Shown: one piece after another, positions 8,021 to 15,470 of the stretch
How positions within the stretch are numbered: the stretch's first letter is position 1
Layout: the number at the start of each line of letters is the position of its first letter
Assembly (NCBI RefSeq): GCF_013403245.1
Contig: NZ_JACBNQ010000001.1
Coordinates: forward strand, 124,001 to 188,000
Reading direction: 5' to 3'
Length of the DNA stretch: 64,000 nt
From: Sedimentibacter hydroxybenzoicus DSM 7310
GTDB taxonomy: Bacteria; Bacillota; Clostridia; Tissierellales; Sedimentibacteraceae
The notes under the pieces: model-generated
The model's database searches: none
What the model saw: only the letters and a program-made list of their open reading frames with translations
Told to the model about the DNA's origin: nothing
Translations under genes and position numbers: made by a program

Positions 8021-9184
8021 TTGGAGAAGATTAAGGCATTGCATGTTGCAAGTTTCAACGGAAATATAGGGGATAATGCAAATCATAACGGATTCAGAAA
8101 AAGATTAATCGAGACATTAGGCAGAGAAATTGATTTTACTAATATTGAGATGAGAGAATTTTATAAATCATGGAATCTTAGAGATTTTAATAGTGACGAT
8201 TTCATTGATTTATGCAATAATCATGACTTAGTAGTTATTGGTGGCGGAAATTTTTTTGAATTAAAATGGGATTATTCACATACAGGAACGACAATAAATA
8301 TTAAGGAAGAAACACTTAACTTAATAAAAACGCCGATATTATTTCATGGAGTAGGTTGTGATATTGCCAAAGGTGCGAGCCAAAATTCAATAGAGAAATT
8401 CAGATTGTTTATGGAACGTATTACAGGTGATAAAAATATATTGGTTAGCGTCAGGAATGACGGCTCTTATGAGACAATACAGAAGTTATATGGTAATTTG
8501 TTCGATAATAAATTTTATAGAGTACCGGACGGAGCTTTTTTTATGGATTCTAAAAAATATGATTTTCCGGAGATTAAGAATGATTATAAGTCTATTGGTA
8601 TAAATGTTGTTGCCGATATGAAAGAAATTCGATTTAACAGCGAAGTAAAGGGCTTCATTTCATACGAGAATTTTATTAATGGCTTTGCTGAAGAATTAAA
8701 TGAATTATTAAAAAAACATGAAAACTATCAAATACTTTTATTCCCCCATATATATAGTGACTTGAGTGCTATTTATGACTTGTTGGAAAAAATAGAGGAT
8801 AAATATAGAAGAACCCGTGTTGTTGTATCACCGTGCCTTACAGGAAAAGGGTCTGAAGAATATATTTTTGGCTTATATAAAGAATGTGATTTTATTATGG
8901 GGATGAGATTTCATAGCAATGTATGTGCCGTTGCACAAAATATTCCTACTATAGGTTTATGCAGCTATAAAAAAATACTTGATTTATACCGGGAAATTGA
9001 TTTAAATGATAGAGTTATAGAAGTGAACAAGTATGGCTTTAAAAGCCTTTTAAGAGAAGAAATAGAAAATACAATAATTAATTTGGAAAAGATAAGGAAT
9101 GATTACAAAAGAGTAAATTCAAATATATTTAAAGAAAGCATTGAATTTTATGATGCGGTTAAAAATTGGTACATAACTAATTAA
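8021..9184 (+). CDS. Polysaccharide pyruvyltransferase-family protein
   Basis: A 387-residue cytosolic protein of the polysaccharide pyruvyltransferase (PF04230, GT-B-like) family. Residues 1-25 hold a Rossmann-like start with NIGDNANHNG; VVIGGGNFFEL and LFHGVGCDIAKGA follow; the C-terminal half has ILLFPHIYSD and DFIMGMRFHSNVCAVAQNIPTIGL, the family's H-containing signature. Members transfer pyruvate from PEP to sugars (CsaB, WcaK) and some act as glycosyltransferases. The start is TTG, supported by AAGGAGG ending eight bases upstream; no ATG has a comparable site. As the last gene of the glycosylation run it may decorate or extend the flagellar glycan. Confidence 0.78.
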   Translation: MEKIKALHVASFNGNIGDNANHNGFRKRLIETLGREIDFTNIEMREFYKSWNLRDFNSDDFIDLCNNHDLVVIGGGNFFELKWDYSHTGTTINIKEETLNLIKTPILFHGVGCDIAKGASQNSIEKFRLFMERITGDKNILVSVRNDGSYETIQKLYGNLFDNKFYRVPDGAFFMDSKKYDFPEIKNDYKSIGINVVADMKEIRFNSEVKGFISYENFINGFAEELNELLKKHENYQILLFPHIYSDLSAIYDLLEKIEDKYRRTRVVVSPCLTGKGSEEYIFGLYKECDFIMGMRFHSNVCAVAQNIPTIGLCSYKKILDLYREIDLNDRVIEVNKYGFKSLLREEIENTIINLEKIRNDYKRVNSNIFKESIEFYDAVKNWYITN

Positions 9185-9214
9185 AGTTGAAATAAAAAAA
9201 ATTATAAAAAAAGC

Positions 9215-9241
9215 TAAACTAATTTAATATAATTACGATAT
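9215..9241 (+). promoter_or_regulatory. Sigma-D promoter of flagellin
   Basis: TAAA at 9215-9218, a 15-base spacer, and TACGATAT at 9234-9241 match the sigma-D (FliA) consensus TAAA-N15-GCCGATAT. Transcription would begin near 9249 and give a leader of ~110 bases. Confidence 0.8.
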
Positions 9242-9253
9242 ATGTTTTGTAAC

Positions 9254-9301
9254 AGTAAATTATTTTTAGCACCAAGGGCCCGGTGTTGAAAATAATTTAC
9301 T
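9254..9301 (+). promoter_or_regulatory. Long 5' leader hairpin of the flagellin mRNA
   Basis: AGTAAATTATTTT at 9254-9266 pairs perfectly with AAAATAATTTACT at 9289-9301, and CACC/GGTG (9270-9273, 9282-9285) extends the stem inside. It would form at the extreme 5' end of the transcript, about five bases after the predicted start site, where such hairpins usually protect highly expressed mRNA from decay. It lacks a following T-run, so it is not a terminator. Confidence 0.65.
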
Positions 9302-9323
9302 CAAAAATAAAATTATAATAAAA

Positions 9324-9354
9324 GGGAAGGATCCCGATAAAATTACACGGAGGT
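9324..9354 (+). promoter_or_regulatory. Candidate double CsrA-binding site over the flagellin ribosome site
   Basis: GGGAAGGATCCC (9324-9335) forms a four-pair hairpin with AGGA in the loop, the classic CsrA recognition shape. A second motif, TTACACGGAGG (9343-9353), contains the Shine-Dalgarno sequence and resembles the CsrA consensus. Two sites in this arrangement are known from the Bacillus hag leader, where CsrA blocks translation unless FliW removes it. No csrA or fliW gene lies in this window. Confidence 0.5.
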
Positions 9355-9358
9355 AATT

Positions 9359-10246
9359 ATGAGAATACAACACAATCTTAACGCAATGAATTCTTTAAGA
9401 CAGCTTGGAATTAACAATAATAACACAGGTAAAAATTTAGAAAAACTTTCATCAGGCTTCAAAATCAACAGAGCAGGTGATGATGCTGCGGGTTTGGCTA
9501 TATCAGAAAAAATGAGAGCTCAGATCAAAGGCTTGGAAATGGCTTCTAAAAATGCTCAAGATGGTATTTCATTAATTCAGACTGCAGAAGGCGGATTGAA
9601 TGAAACTCATGCTATTCTTCAAAGAATGAGAGAATTGGCAGTTCAGGCAGCAAACGGAACAAACAAAGGTGAAGATCTTGACAGTATTGATGCAGAAGTG
9701 GACGCATTATTGACAGAAATAGACAGAATATCTGATTCAACTAAGTTCAATGGTATTGATTTGCTTAATGGTAATATGAGAACAACTGGAAGTGGTGGAA
9801 ATGGTGTATTAACATTACAAATTGGTGCAAACACTGTTCTTAGTGGTACAGCTCATGCTGCCGATCAATATGAAAGAGTGTCATTGGCAATCAATGATAT
9901 GGGTCAAACAGGGTTAGGATTAATTGGTACTGGTGGTACTGGTCTTATTGATTTATCATCACAAACTGGTGCTCAGGCTGCGTTAGTTACATTAGATGCT
10001 GCTATTAAAGCTGTTTCAGAACAAAGAGCTGGTCTTGGTGCTTTACAAAACAGATTAGAGCACACTGTTAACAACTTAGGAGTAACTTCAGAAAACTTAA
10101 CAGCTGCTGAATCTCGTATAAGAGACGTTGATATGGCTAAAGAAATGATGCAGTACACTAAGAACAACATTCTTACTCAAGCTGCTCAGGCTATGCTTGC
10201 TCAGGCAAACATGCAGCCACAAGGTGTATTACAGTTATTACAGTAA
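9359..10246 (+). CDS. fliC: Flagellin
   Basis: A 295-residue flagellin, the main filament subunit. The N-terminal domain begins MRIQHNLNAMNSLRQ and contains KLSSGFKINRAGDDAAGLAISEKMR. A short variable region (~residues 135-200) is rich in Gly, Thr and Ser and offers potential O-glycosylation sites. The C-terminal domain has QRAGLGALQNRLEHTVNNL, RIRDVDMAKEMMQYTKNNIL and ends QGVLQLLQ. It is a single-gene transcription unit with its own sigma-D promoter, structured leader and terminator. GGAGG lies five bases before the ATG. The glycosylation operon directly upstream probably modifies this protein. It is far shorter than the flagellin at the left edge. Confidence 0.97.
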   Translation: MRIQHNLNAMNSLRQLGINNNNTGKNLEKLSSGFKINRAGDDAAGLAISEKMRAQIKGLEMASKNAQDGISLIQTAEGGLNETHAILQRMRELAVQAANGTNKGEDLDSIDAEVDALLTEIDRISDSTKFNGIDLLNGNMRTTGSGGNGVLTLQIGANTVLSGTAHAADQYERVSLAINDMGQTGLGLIGTGGTGLIDLSSQTGAQAALVTLDAAIKAVSEQRAGLGALQNRLEHTVNNLGVTSENLTAAESRIRDVDMAKEMMQYTKNNILTQAAQAMLAQANMQPQGVLQLLQ

Positions 10247-10256
10247 TTAAAAACTT

Positions 10257-10290
10257 AATAAGGGGTGAGAACCCCTTATTTTTATGTTTT
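10257..10290 (+). terminator. Flagellin terminator
   Basis: AATAAGGGGT at 10257-10266 and ACCCCTTATT at 10271-10280 form a ten-pair stem with a GAGA loop, followed by a T-rich tract. Confidence 0.9.
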
Positions 10291-10303
10291 TATTATTATG
10301 ATA

Positions 10304-10330
10304 TAAATTTTATGAATATAATGCCGATAT
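10304..10330 (+). promoter_or_regulatory. Consensus sigma-D promoter upstream of the EAL/MCP genes
   Basis: TAAA (10304-10307), exactly 15 bases, then GCCGATAT (10323-10330) is a perfect sigma-D promoter. It lies directly after the flagellin terminator and faces the EAL-domain gene at 10618 and the chemoreceptor at 12271. A ~280-base leader made largely of dispersed repeats separates promoter and gene. Confidence 0.8.
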
Positions 10331-10350
10331 TGTATAATGAGTGAATTGAT

Positions 10351-10566
10351 GAGATTCCCAGTCTCATTCACCAATGACTTAGCTCTCTTTGGTCGCAAGC
10401 ATTGGGAATTCGTTGCGAATGACCTACCTTCCATTTCTCAGAAAAAAGACTCTGATAAATGGGGTTAGGGCAAATTTCACTGACGTTCAGGATGACAGAG
10501 AAGAGCTGAGATCCTTCGCTCAGGATGACGGAGAAGAGATTCTTCGGGCAAGCTCTCAGAATGACA
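10351..10566. repeat. Cluster of family-1 dispersed repeats
   Basis: This gene-free stretch is built from several degenerate copies of a short element: GAGATTCCCAGTCTCATTC at 10351, a GTTCAGGATGAC half at 10485-10497, GAGATCCTTCGCTCAGG at 10508 continuing into ATGAC, and AGAGATTCTTCGGGC at 10535 running to CAGAATGAC at 10565. The element has inverted ends (GAGATCCTTCG and CAGGATGAC). It recurs at 23670, 27385, 29261, 35691, 41676 and 63730. The open frame running through it is probably fortuitous. Confidence 0.75.
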
Positions 10567-10617
10567 ATAAAGGGATGATGGTTCGTATATTTGTGAATAA
10601 ACTGATGGAGTACTGAG

Positions 10618-12183
10618 ATGAATAAGATTAACAACGATAAGATTTTAAAGTTTACTCCCCTGATAAAAAGATTTATTACAATTGTTTTAATAGGTACATT
10701 AATAATTATATTTTCTATAATACGTATAATAGGAGGGCGTGAAATTACATATAGTGAATGGATGCTTACTCTTTTTAATTTTATTTTTATTGCAATGATA
10801 ATTGGGTTATGCTTTTTCATAATAAAAGTATATAGATCGTTTAAGAAAAATATATACAACAAATTAAAAAACTTGGAACAATCGGATATATTGTACAATG
10901 TAAGAAACAAATTTAAATTTATTGTTGATGCTGAGGAGCATATAAATAATAATATTGAAAAAAGATATGCGCTTGCTCATTATGATATAAATAAATTTTC
11001 GATAATAAATAACAGTGTCGGTTATAAAATAGGCGACGAAATACTTATGCAGATAGGCATGATTTTGAATGATAATTTTGTAAATGAGGTTTTCGGCAAG
11101 GCTGAAGGAGATAATTTTTTTGTTTTATTTGAATATTCTGAGCAGGATGAGTTAGTTAGCAGAATTAAAAATATAACTGAAAAAATTGAGGGTCTGGATA
11201 TTTGGAACGAAGTCAATATAAAGCCGGCAATCATGGCAGGCATATGCTTTATAGATAATGAAAATGTCGATGTACGCTCAGCGATAGATAAGGCAATTTT
11301 TGCAAAAGGTGACTTGAAAAGCGAGTACAAAAGCAGCTATGCAATTTATAATGACAGCATCGGAAATAATTTAATCGAAGTTAAAAAATTAGAGGACGGT
11401 ATGTATGGAGCTTTAGAGAGAAATGAATTTGAAGTTTACATGCAGCCGAAGGTAGATTTAAAGACAGGTGAAATATCCGGTGCCGAGGCGTTGGTCAGAT
11501 GGAATCATCCGGAGTTAGGGTTATTAAATCCAATCAGATTTATCCCGATTTTTGAAAAGAATGGATTTATTACAAAGCTTGATAAATTTGTTTTTGAACA
11601 GGTATGTCTTTATTTAAGAAATTGGCTCAATTTAGGATATTATGTGGTACCTGTTTCGGTAAATGTTTCAAGGATACATTTTTTAAACGCAAATTTTGTA
11701 CATGATTACAATAAAATAAAGGAAAATTATAATATACCTGACAATTTAATTGAAATTGAAATTACTGAATCGGTGGTATTCAGCAATGAAAAAGAGGACG
11801 AAGTTTTTACTGTAATGAGAAAATTCAGAAATGATGGTTTTGATATATCAATGGATGATTTCGGTTCGGGCTATTCATGCCTGGGGTTATTAAAGGATAT
11901 GCCTATTGATACTCTTAAGCTGGATAAGATATTTTTAGAACATATCGAAGATTACAGTTCACAAATCATCGTTAACAATATTGTTAATATGGCAAAAAAT
12001 TTAAATCTGAATGTTATATCGGAAGGTGTAGAAACCGATATGCAGGTTGATTTTTTAAGAGATATAGGTTGTGATATGGCTCAGGGATTTATTTTCGAAA
12101 AACCAATCCCCATATCAGAATTCAATGCGCTTATATGTAATGGCAGAAAAAAATATAAACTGCCCACATCGGAATATGTGTAG
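10618..12183 (+). CDS. Membrane c-di-GMP phosphodiesterase (degenerate GGDEF plus EAL)
   Basis: A 521-residue protein with two membrane helices (~residues 17-40 and 50-72), a GGDEF-like domain (~85-250) and an EAL domain (~265-510). The GGDEF signature is replaced by AEGDN (~162-166), so diguanylate cyclase activity is unlikely; the domain may sense GTP. The EAL domain looks active: GAEALVRW holds the EAL signature, and SVNVS, EITES, DDFGSGYS, LKLDK and SEGVE follow. It would hydrolyse c-di-GMP and favour swimming over attachment. Placement behind a sigma-D promoter and ahead of a chemoreceptor fits a motility role. The ATG is preceded by GGAG. Confidence 0.88.
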   Translation: MNKINNDKILKFTPLIKRFITIVLIGTLIIIFSIIRIIGGREITYSEWMLTLFNFIFIAMIIGLCFFIIKVYRSFKKNIYNKLKNLEQSDILYNVRNKFKFIVDAEEHINNNIEKRYALAHYDINKFSIINNSVGYKIGDEILMQIGMILNDNFVNEVFGKAEGDNFFVLFEYSEQDELVSRIKNITEKIEGLDIWNEVNIKPAIMAGICFIDNENVDVRSAIDKAIFAKGDLKSEYKSSYAIYNDSIGNNLIEVKKLEDGMYGALERNEFEVYMQPKVDLKTGEISGAEALVRWNHPELGLLNPIRFIPIFEKNGFITKLDKFVFEQVCLYLRNWLNLGYYVVPVSVNVSRIHFLNANFVHDYNKIKENYNIPDNLIEIEITESVVFSNEKEDEVFTVMRKFRNDGFDISMDDFGSGYSCLGLLKDMPIDTLKLDKIFLEHIEDYSSQIIVNNIVNMAKNLNLNVISEGVETDMQVDFLRDIGCDMAQGFIFEKPIPISEFNALICNGRKKYKLPTSEYV

Positions 12184-12189
12184 AGGAAA

Positions 12190-12242
12190 AGGGACCCTCC
12201 CTAACATAGGGAAAGTCTATGATGATAAAGGGGAATGCCCCC
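12190..12242. repeat. Family-2 dispersed repeat (degenerate copy)
   Basis: The segment GGGACCCTCCC...AGGGAAAGTCTATG...GGGGAATGCCCC aligns with the copies at 32441, 33536, 33608 and 47768 (core GGGGACACACCTC ... AGGAATGTCCCC). It separates the EAL gene from the chemoreceptor gene. Confidence 0.6.
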
Positions 12243-12270
12243 TAAACATTAAATTATAGGAGAAAAGTAT

Positions 12271-13581
12271 ATGAAGGATTTGGGAATAAATAAAATGTCT
12301 AAGAGTATTAAAAAAAAGTTGCATATTGATATTATTTCTTTTGTAATTTTTACAATAATATTAGTGTCTGCATTATCTGCATATATTGGCTTCAGGTATG
12401 CAAATAATACATTAAATACAGTTGAAATTATGGCGGCTGTTTCAATTGCGGTTATTTTGATTATATTTTCTTATGTATTGGTACATAGCTTATGTAGTCG
12501 TATAATAAGTCCATTAAATAAGTTTACAAAAAGGTTGGATGATTTGGCAAAAGGGGACATGCGTACTGATGTTGAGATAATCGATAAAGAAGATGAAATA
12601 GGACTATTAAGTAAAGCAGTAAATAATATTGTTCAGGAATTAAACTCAATGGTCAATGATATGTTATATAATTTAAGTGGAGTTGACGATGGAGATTTCA
12701 CAAGATATACAGAACGAGGATATCCGGGAGATTTTGAGAAAATCGGAATAAGAATACAAAGGATAAATCTACGATTAAACAGATTGATTGGAAGATTTTT
12801 TAACAGCGCAAAACAAGTAGCCACCGGAGCAGACCAAGTTGCTGAAAACACACAGGACTTATCTCAGGGAGCTACGGAGCAAGCCAGCTCAATTGAAGAA
12901 CTAGCAGCAACCATTAATGAATTATCCGAACAAATAAATCAGAATGCAAAGAATGCAGAAACAGCAAGAAATAGTTCTTTAGAAACATCTATAGAGGTCG
13001 AAGGCGGAAAAGAGCACATGGACAATATGGTTCATGCTATGAATGAAATTAAAAATGCATCTATAGAAATTTCTAAAATAATCAAAACAATTGATGATAT
13101 TGCTTTTCAAACAAATATACTTGCATTAAATGCAGCAGTTGAGGCAGCCAGAGCCGGTTCTGCAGGAAAGGGCTTTGCTGTAGTAGCGGAGGAAGTGAGA
13201 AATTTAGCTTCTAAAAGTGCTGAAGCTGCTAAAAATACTACCGAACTTATAGAAAGATCTCTGTTTGCGGTTGAGAAGGGAGCTGATATAGCATACAAAA
13301 CGGAAGAATCGTTAAATGGAATAGTAGATAAGGTTAAAATAACTGTGGAACTTGTGGAACAAATATCCAAAGCCTCTGCTCAACAAGCTCTTGGTGCTTC
13401 ACAGGTATTAATCGGTGTTGAACAGATATCATCAGTCATACAAACAAATTCAAAAAATTCGGAAGATAATGCCGCTGCCTGTGAAGAGTTAAGCAGCCTT
13501 GCTCAAGAATTAAAAGGTTTTGTTGAGGATGTAAAACTTAGAGAAGTAGAAGTTTATAACATTGATGATGCAATTGATTAA
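12271..13581 (+). CDS. Methyl-accepting chemotaxis protein without an extracellular sensor domain
   Basis: A 436-residue chemoreceptor. Two membrane helices (~residues 24-44 and 49-70) are separated by only about a dozen residues, so no periplasmic-type ligand domain exists. A HAMP domain (~70-125) is followed by a linker and the cytoplasmic signalling coiled coil, whose tip reads [19 protein letters not shown] near residue 277 and contacts CheA and CheW. It presumably senses a membrane, redox or intracellular cue. AGGAGA precedes the ATG. It is probably co-transcribed with the EAL gene from the sigma-D promoter at 10304. Confidence 0.9.
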   Translation: MKDLGINKMSKSIKKKLHIDIISFVIFTIILVSALSAYIGFRYANNTLNTVEIMAAVSIAVILIIFSYVLVHSLCSRIISPLNKFTKRLDDLAKGDMRTDVEIIDKEDEIGLLSKAVNNIVQELNSMVNDMLYNLSGVDDGDFTRYTERGYPGDFEKIGIRIQRINLRLNRLIGRFFNSAKQVATGADQVAENTQDLSQGATEQASSIEELAATINELSEQINQNAKNAETARNSSLETSIEVEGGKEHMDNMVHAMNEIKNASIEISKIIKTIDDIAFQTNILALNAAVEAARAGSAGKGFAVVAEEVRNLASKSAEAAKNTTELIERSLFAVEKGADIAYKTEESLNGIVDKVKITVELVEQISKASAQQALGASQVLIGVEQISSVIQTNSKNSEDNAAACEELSSLAQELKGFVEDVKLREVEVYNIDDAID

Positions 13582-13665
13582 ACAAATAAATAAGTCAGAA
13601 GATAAGAAGGTTGCCGAACATATAAAGGCAATAAAATAATAGAGAAATATAACTAAGTTAAGATG

Positions 13666-13692
13666 CCACCGCCTCTAAAGGCGGTGGTTTAA
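13666..13692. terminator. Convergent terminator
   Basis: CCACCGCCT (13666-13674) pairs with AGGCGGTGG (13679-13687) around a CTAA loop, then TTTAATATT. It separates the chemoreceptor from the convergent GntR gene. Confidence 0.85.
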
Positions 13693-13694
13693 TA

Positions 13695-14345
13695 TTACAG
13701 AGAATCAAACATGGCTGATTCTTTGTTCCAATGCACATCCCTGATATATCGTTCAAGCTCATCCTTTTTCTTTTCTTTAAACAACTGTATAATTTCATGA
13801 TGCTGAAGGTTTGTTTTTCTTAAGATTTGCATTTCGTTGTCTTTATCATCAAAAATATAATACTTTCTTAAAAAATTATCTTTTAATTTGTTAAGAAGAG
13901 AAATTAATTCGGAGTTATCATATAGGTTAAGATATATATCATGAAACTGAATTTGCAGTTCATAATATTTAGCACTCATACCCTGTTCAATTGCTACGTC
14001 CATTGAGTCAGCTAAAAATTTCATATTTCTCAAATCATCTTCTTTAATTAAATCAACAGTGTTGTAAGCAATTCTTCCATCCAGAATTCCTATGATTTCA
14101 TATAATTCCTGGGCTCTTTTTATATCTAAAAATTTTACACGAAAACCTCTCCGTGGTGTGTTTTCTAAAAATCCATCGGATGCTAATTGAATTAGGGCTT
14201 CTCTTATAGGAGTTCTGCTAATGTTTAATGCATCTGAAATTTGCTGTTCATTAATTTTATCATCGGGCTTTAATGAGCCATCATTAATTTTTTCAGATAT
14301 ATAATTATAAACGTGATCCTTTAGTGACATATAATGTGTTAACAT
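13695..14345 (-). CDS. GntR-family regulator with FCD domain
   Basis: A 216-residue transcription factor. Residues ~6-72 are the GntR winged helix (INEQQISDALNISRTPIREALIQLASDGFLENTPRRGFRV). Residues ~78-210 form the all-helical FCD effector domain of the FadR/VanR group; FHDIYLNLYDNSELISLL and the LQHHEIIQLFKEK segment supply the expected metal/ligand residues. It is transcribed away from the amidinohydrolase operon at 14582, the usual layout for a local repressor relieved by a pathway substrate. The AT-rich gap contains several TTGTAT/ATACAA half-sites typical of FCD regulators. Confidence 0.9.
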   Translation of the reverse strand: MLTHYMSLKDHVYNYISEKINDGSLKPDDKINEQQISDALNISRTPIREALIQLASDGFLENTPRRGFRVKFLDIKRAQELYEIIGILDGRIAYNTVDLIKEDDLRNMKFLADSMDVAIEQGMSAKYYELQIQFHDIYLNLYDNSELISLLNKLKDNFLRKYYIFDDKDNEMQILRKTNLQHHEIIQLFKEKKKDELERYIRDVHWNKESAMFDSL

Positions 14346-14410
14346 AAATTATCTCCCGGTTAGTTTAAAACATTTATTTAAAATAATAACACAAATTAAA
14401 ACATATTTCA

Positions 14411-14555
14411 ACAATATATTGTATATAATATTTTTTGTTCTAATAGCATCATTATATACAATATAATACAAAATATACAAAATATTTCTTGCATTTATTT
14501 TCTATTAATATATAATATATATTGTATACAAAATATTTAATACAAAATATTTCAC
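14411..14555. promoter_or_regulatory. Operator region with repeated TTGTAT/ATACAA half-sites
   Basis: The palindromes ACAATATATTGT (14411-14422) and TTGTATACAA (14522-14531) are perfect. Further half-sites occur at 14419, 14455, 14466, 14475 and 14541. Such sites are bound by FCD-type GntR regulators. The copy at 14522 sits on the predicted transcription start of the operon, so binding there should repress. Confidence 0.6.
14490..14517 (+). promoter_or_regulatory. Probable sigma-A promoter of the amidinohydrolase operon
   Basis: TTGCAT (14490-14495), a 16-base spacer and TATAAT (14512-14517). Transcription would start inside the TTGTATACAA palindrome at 14522. Confidence 0.5.
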
Positions 14556-14581
14556 AACTATTATTTAAATATGGAGGCATT

Positions 14582-15457
14582 ATGGAATATGGTTGTCAAT
14601 CTATGGTAGGCAAAATTAAATCCGTCTTATTAAAAAGACCATCTGAAGCATTTGTGAGTCAAGATCATTTAAACAGCAATTATGAAAAATTTTGTTATTT
14701 TGGATGTCCTGACTATGAAAAAGCAGTTAAGGAATATGAAGATTTCGAAAAAATTATTATTGACTATGTGGAAAATGTTTTCTACTTACCGCAGGACGAA
14801 AGGGCCGGACTGGATTCTATTTATACTCATGACCCACTGAAGGTTACGTCAAAGGGTGCTATTTATTTTCCGATGGGTAAGGAGTTAAGGAGCAAGGAAT
14901 ATCTCGTAACAGAGGAATATTTAAAAAGTATTGGTGTGCCTACATTGGGATACATTAAATCTCCCGGAAAAATGGAGGGCGGCGATGTAGTGTGGCTTGA
15001 TGAAAGAACAGTTGCAATCGGAAGAGGATATCGCACTAACGATGAAGGAATACGGCAATTTAAGGAGTTAGTAAAAGATATAGTGGATGAGGTAATTGTT
15101 GTTTCTATGCCCCATGGCGAAGGAACGGATGCCTGCCTGCATCTTATGAGCGTAATAAGCATGGTTGATAAGGATTTAGCAGTTGTATATTCGAAATATA
15201 TGCCGGTATTTTTCAGGGAGCTGTTAGTTGAAAGAGGAATGAAGTTGATTGAAGTTAATGACAAAGAATACGATTATTTAGGTTCAAATGTATTGGCCTT
15301 GGCACCCAGAGTATGCATTGTTTTAGAAGGAAATCCTGAGGTAAAACAAAAATTAATTGAAGAAGGATGTACGGTATATGCATATGAAGGTCATGAGATG
15401 TCTTACCGGGGAACAGGCGGACCGACATGCCTGACTCACCCGATAACCAGATTGTAA
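14582..15457 (+). CDS. Arginine deiminase/amidinotransferase-superfamily hydrolase
   Basis: A 291-residue guanidine-modifying enzyme. The five-bladed propeller signatures are visible: KSVLLKRPSEAF at the start, a conserved YTHDP (Asp84), KMEGGDVVWLD with Glu132, CLHLMS with the putative catalytic His187, and GGPTCLTHP with the nucleophile Cys283. Such enzymes attack a guanidinium carbon and release ammonia or an alkylamine, leaving a urea group. The substrate (arginine, methylarginine or another guanidino acid) is not determined. The start at 14582 is set by GGAGG; the upstream TTG at 14522 lies inside the operator. First gene of a six-gene unit; 13 bases separate it from rocB. Confidence 0.82.
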   Translation: MEYGCQSMVGKIKSVLLKRPSEAFVSQDHLNSNYEKFCYFGCPDYEKAVKEYEDFEKIIIDYVENVFYLPQDERAGLDSIYTHDPLKVTSKGAIYFPMGKELRSKEYLVTEEYLKSIGVPTLGYIKSPGKMEGGDVVWLDERTVAIGRGYRTNDEGIRQFKELVKDIVDEVIVVSMPHGEGTDACLHLMSVISMVDKDLAVVYSKYMPVFFRELLVERGMKLIEVNDKEYDYLGSNVLALAPRVCIVLEGNPEVKQKLIEEGCTVYAYEGHEMSYRGTGGPTCLTHPITRL

Positions 15458-15470
15458 TTGGAGAAATAAA

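Noticed and set aside
10351-10566. CRISPR-like array
   Set aside because: The repeated units are degenerate, vary in spacing and orientation, and are dispersed elsewhere in the window; no cas gene is present.
10389-10616. Open frame of 75 codons before the EAL gene
   Set aside because: It runs entirely through family-1 repeats and has no ribosome site or protein-like composition.
12071-12259. Open frame of 62 codons at the end of the EAL gene
   Set aside because: It lies mostly inside the EAL coding sequence in another frame and ends in a family-2 repeat.
14522-14581. Longer start for the first amidinohydrolase
   Set aside because: The extension would begin inside the operator palindrome without a ribosome site; the ATG at 14582 has GGAGG.
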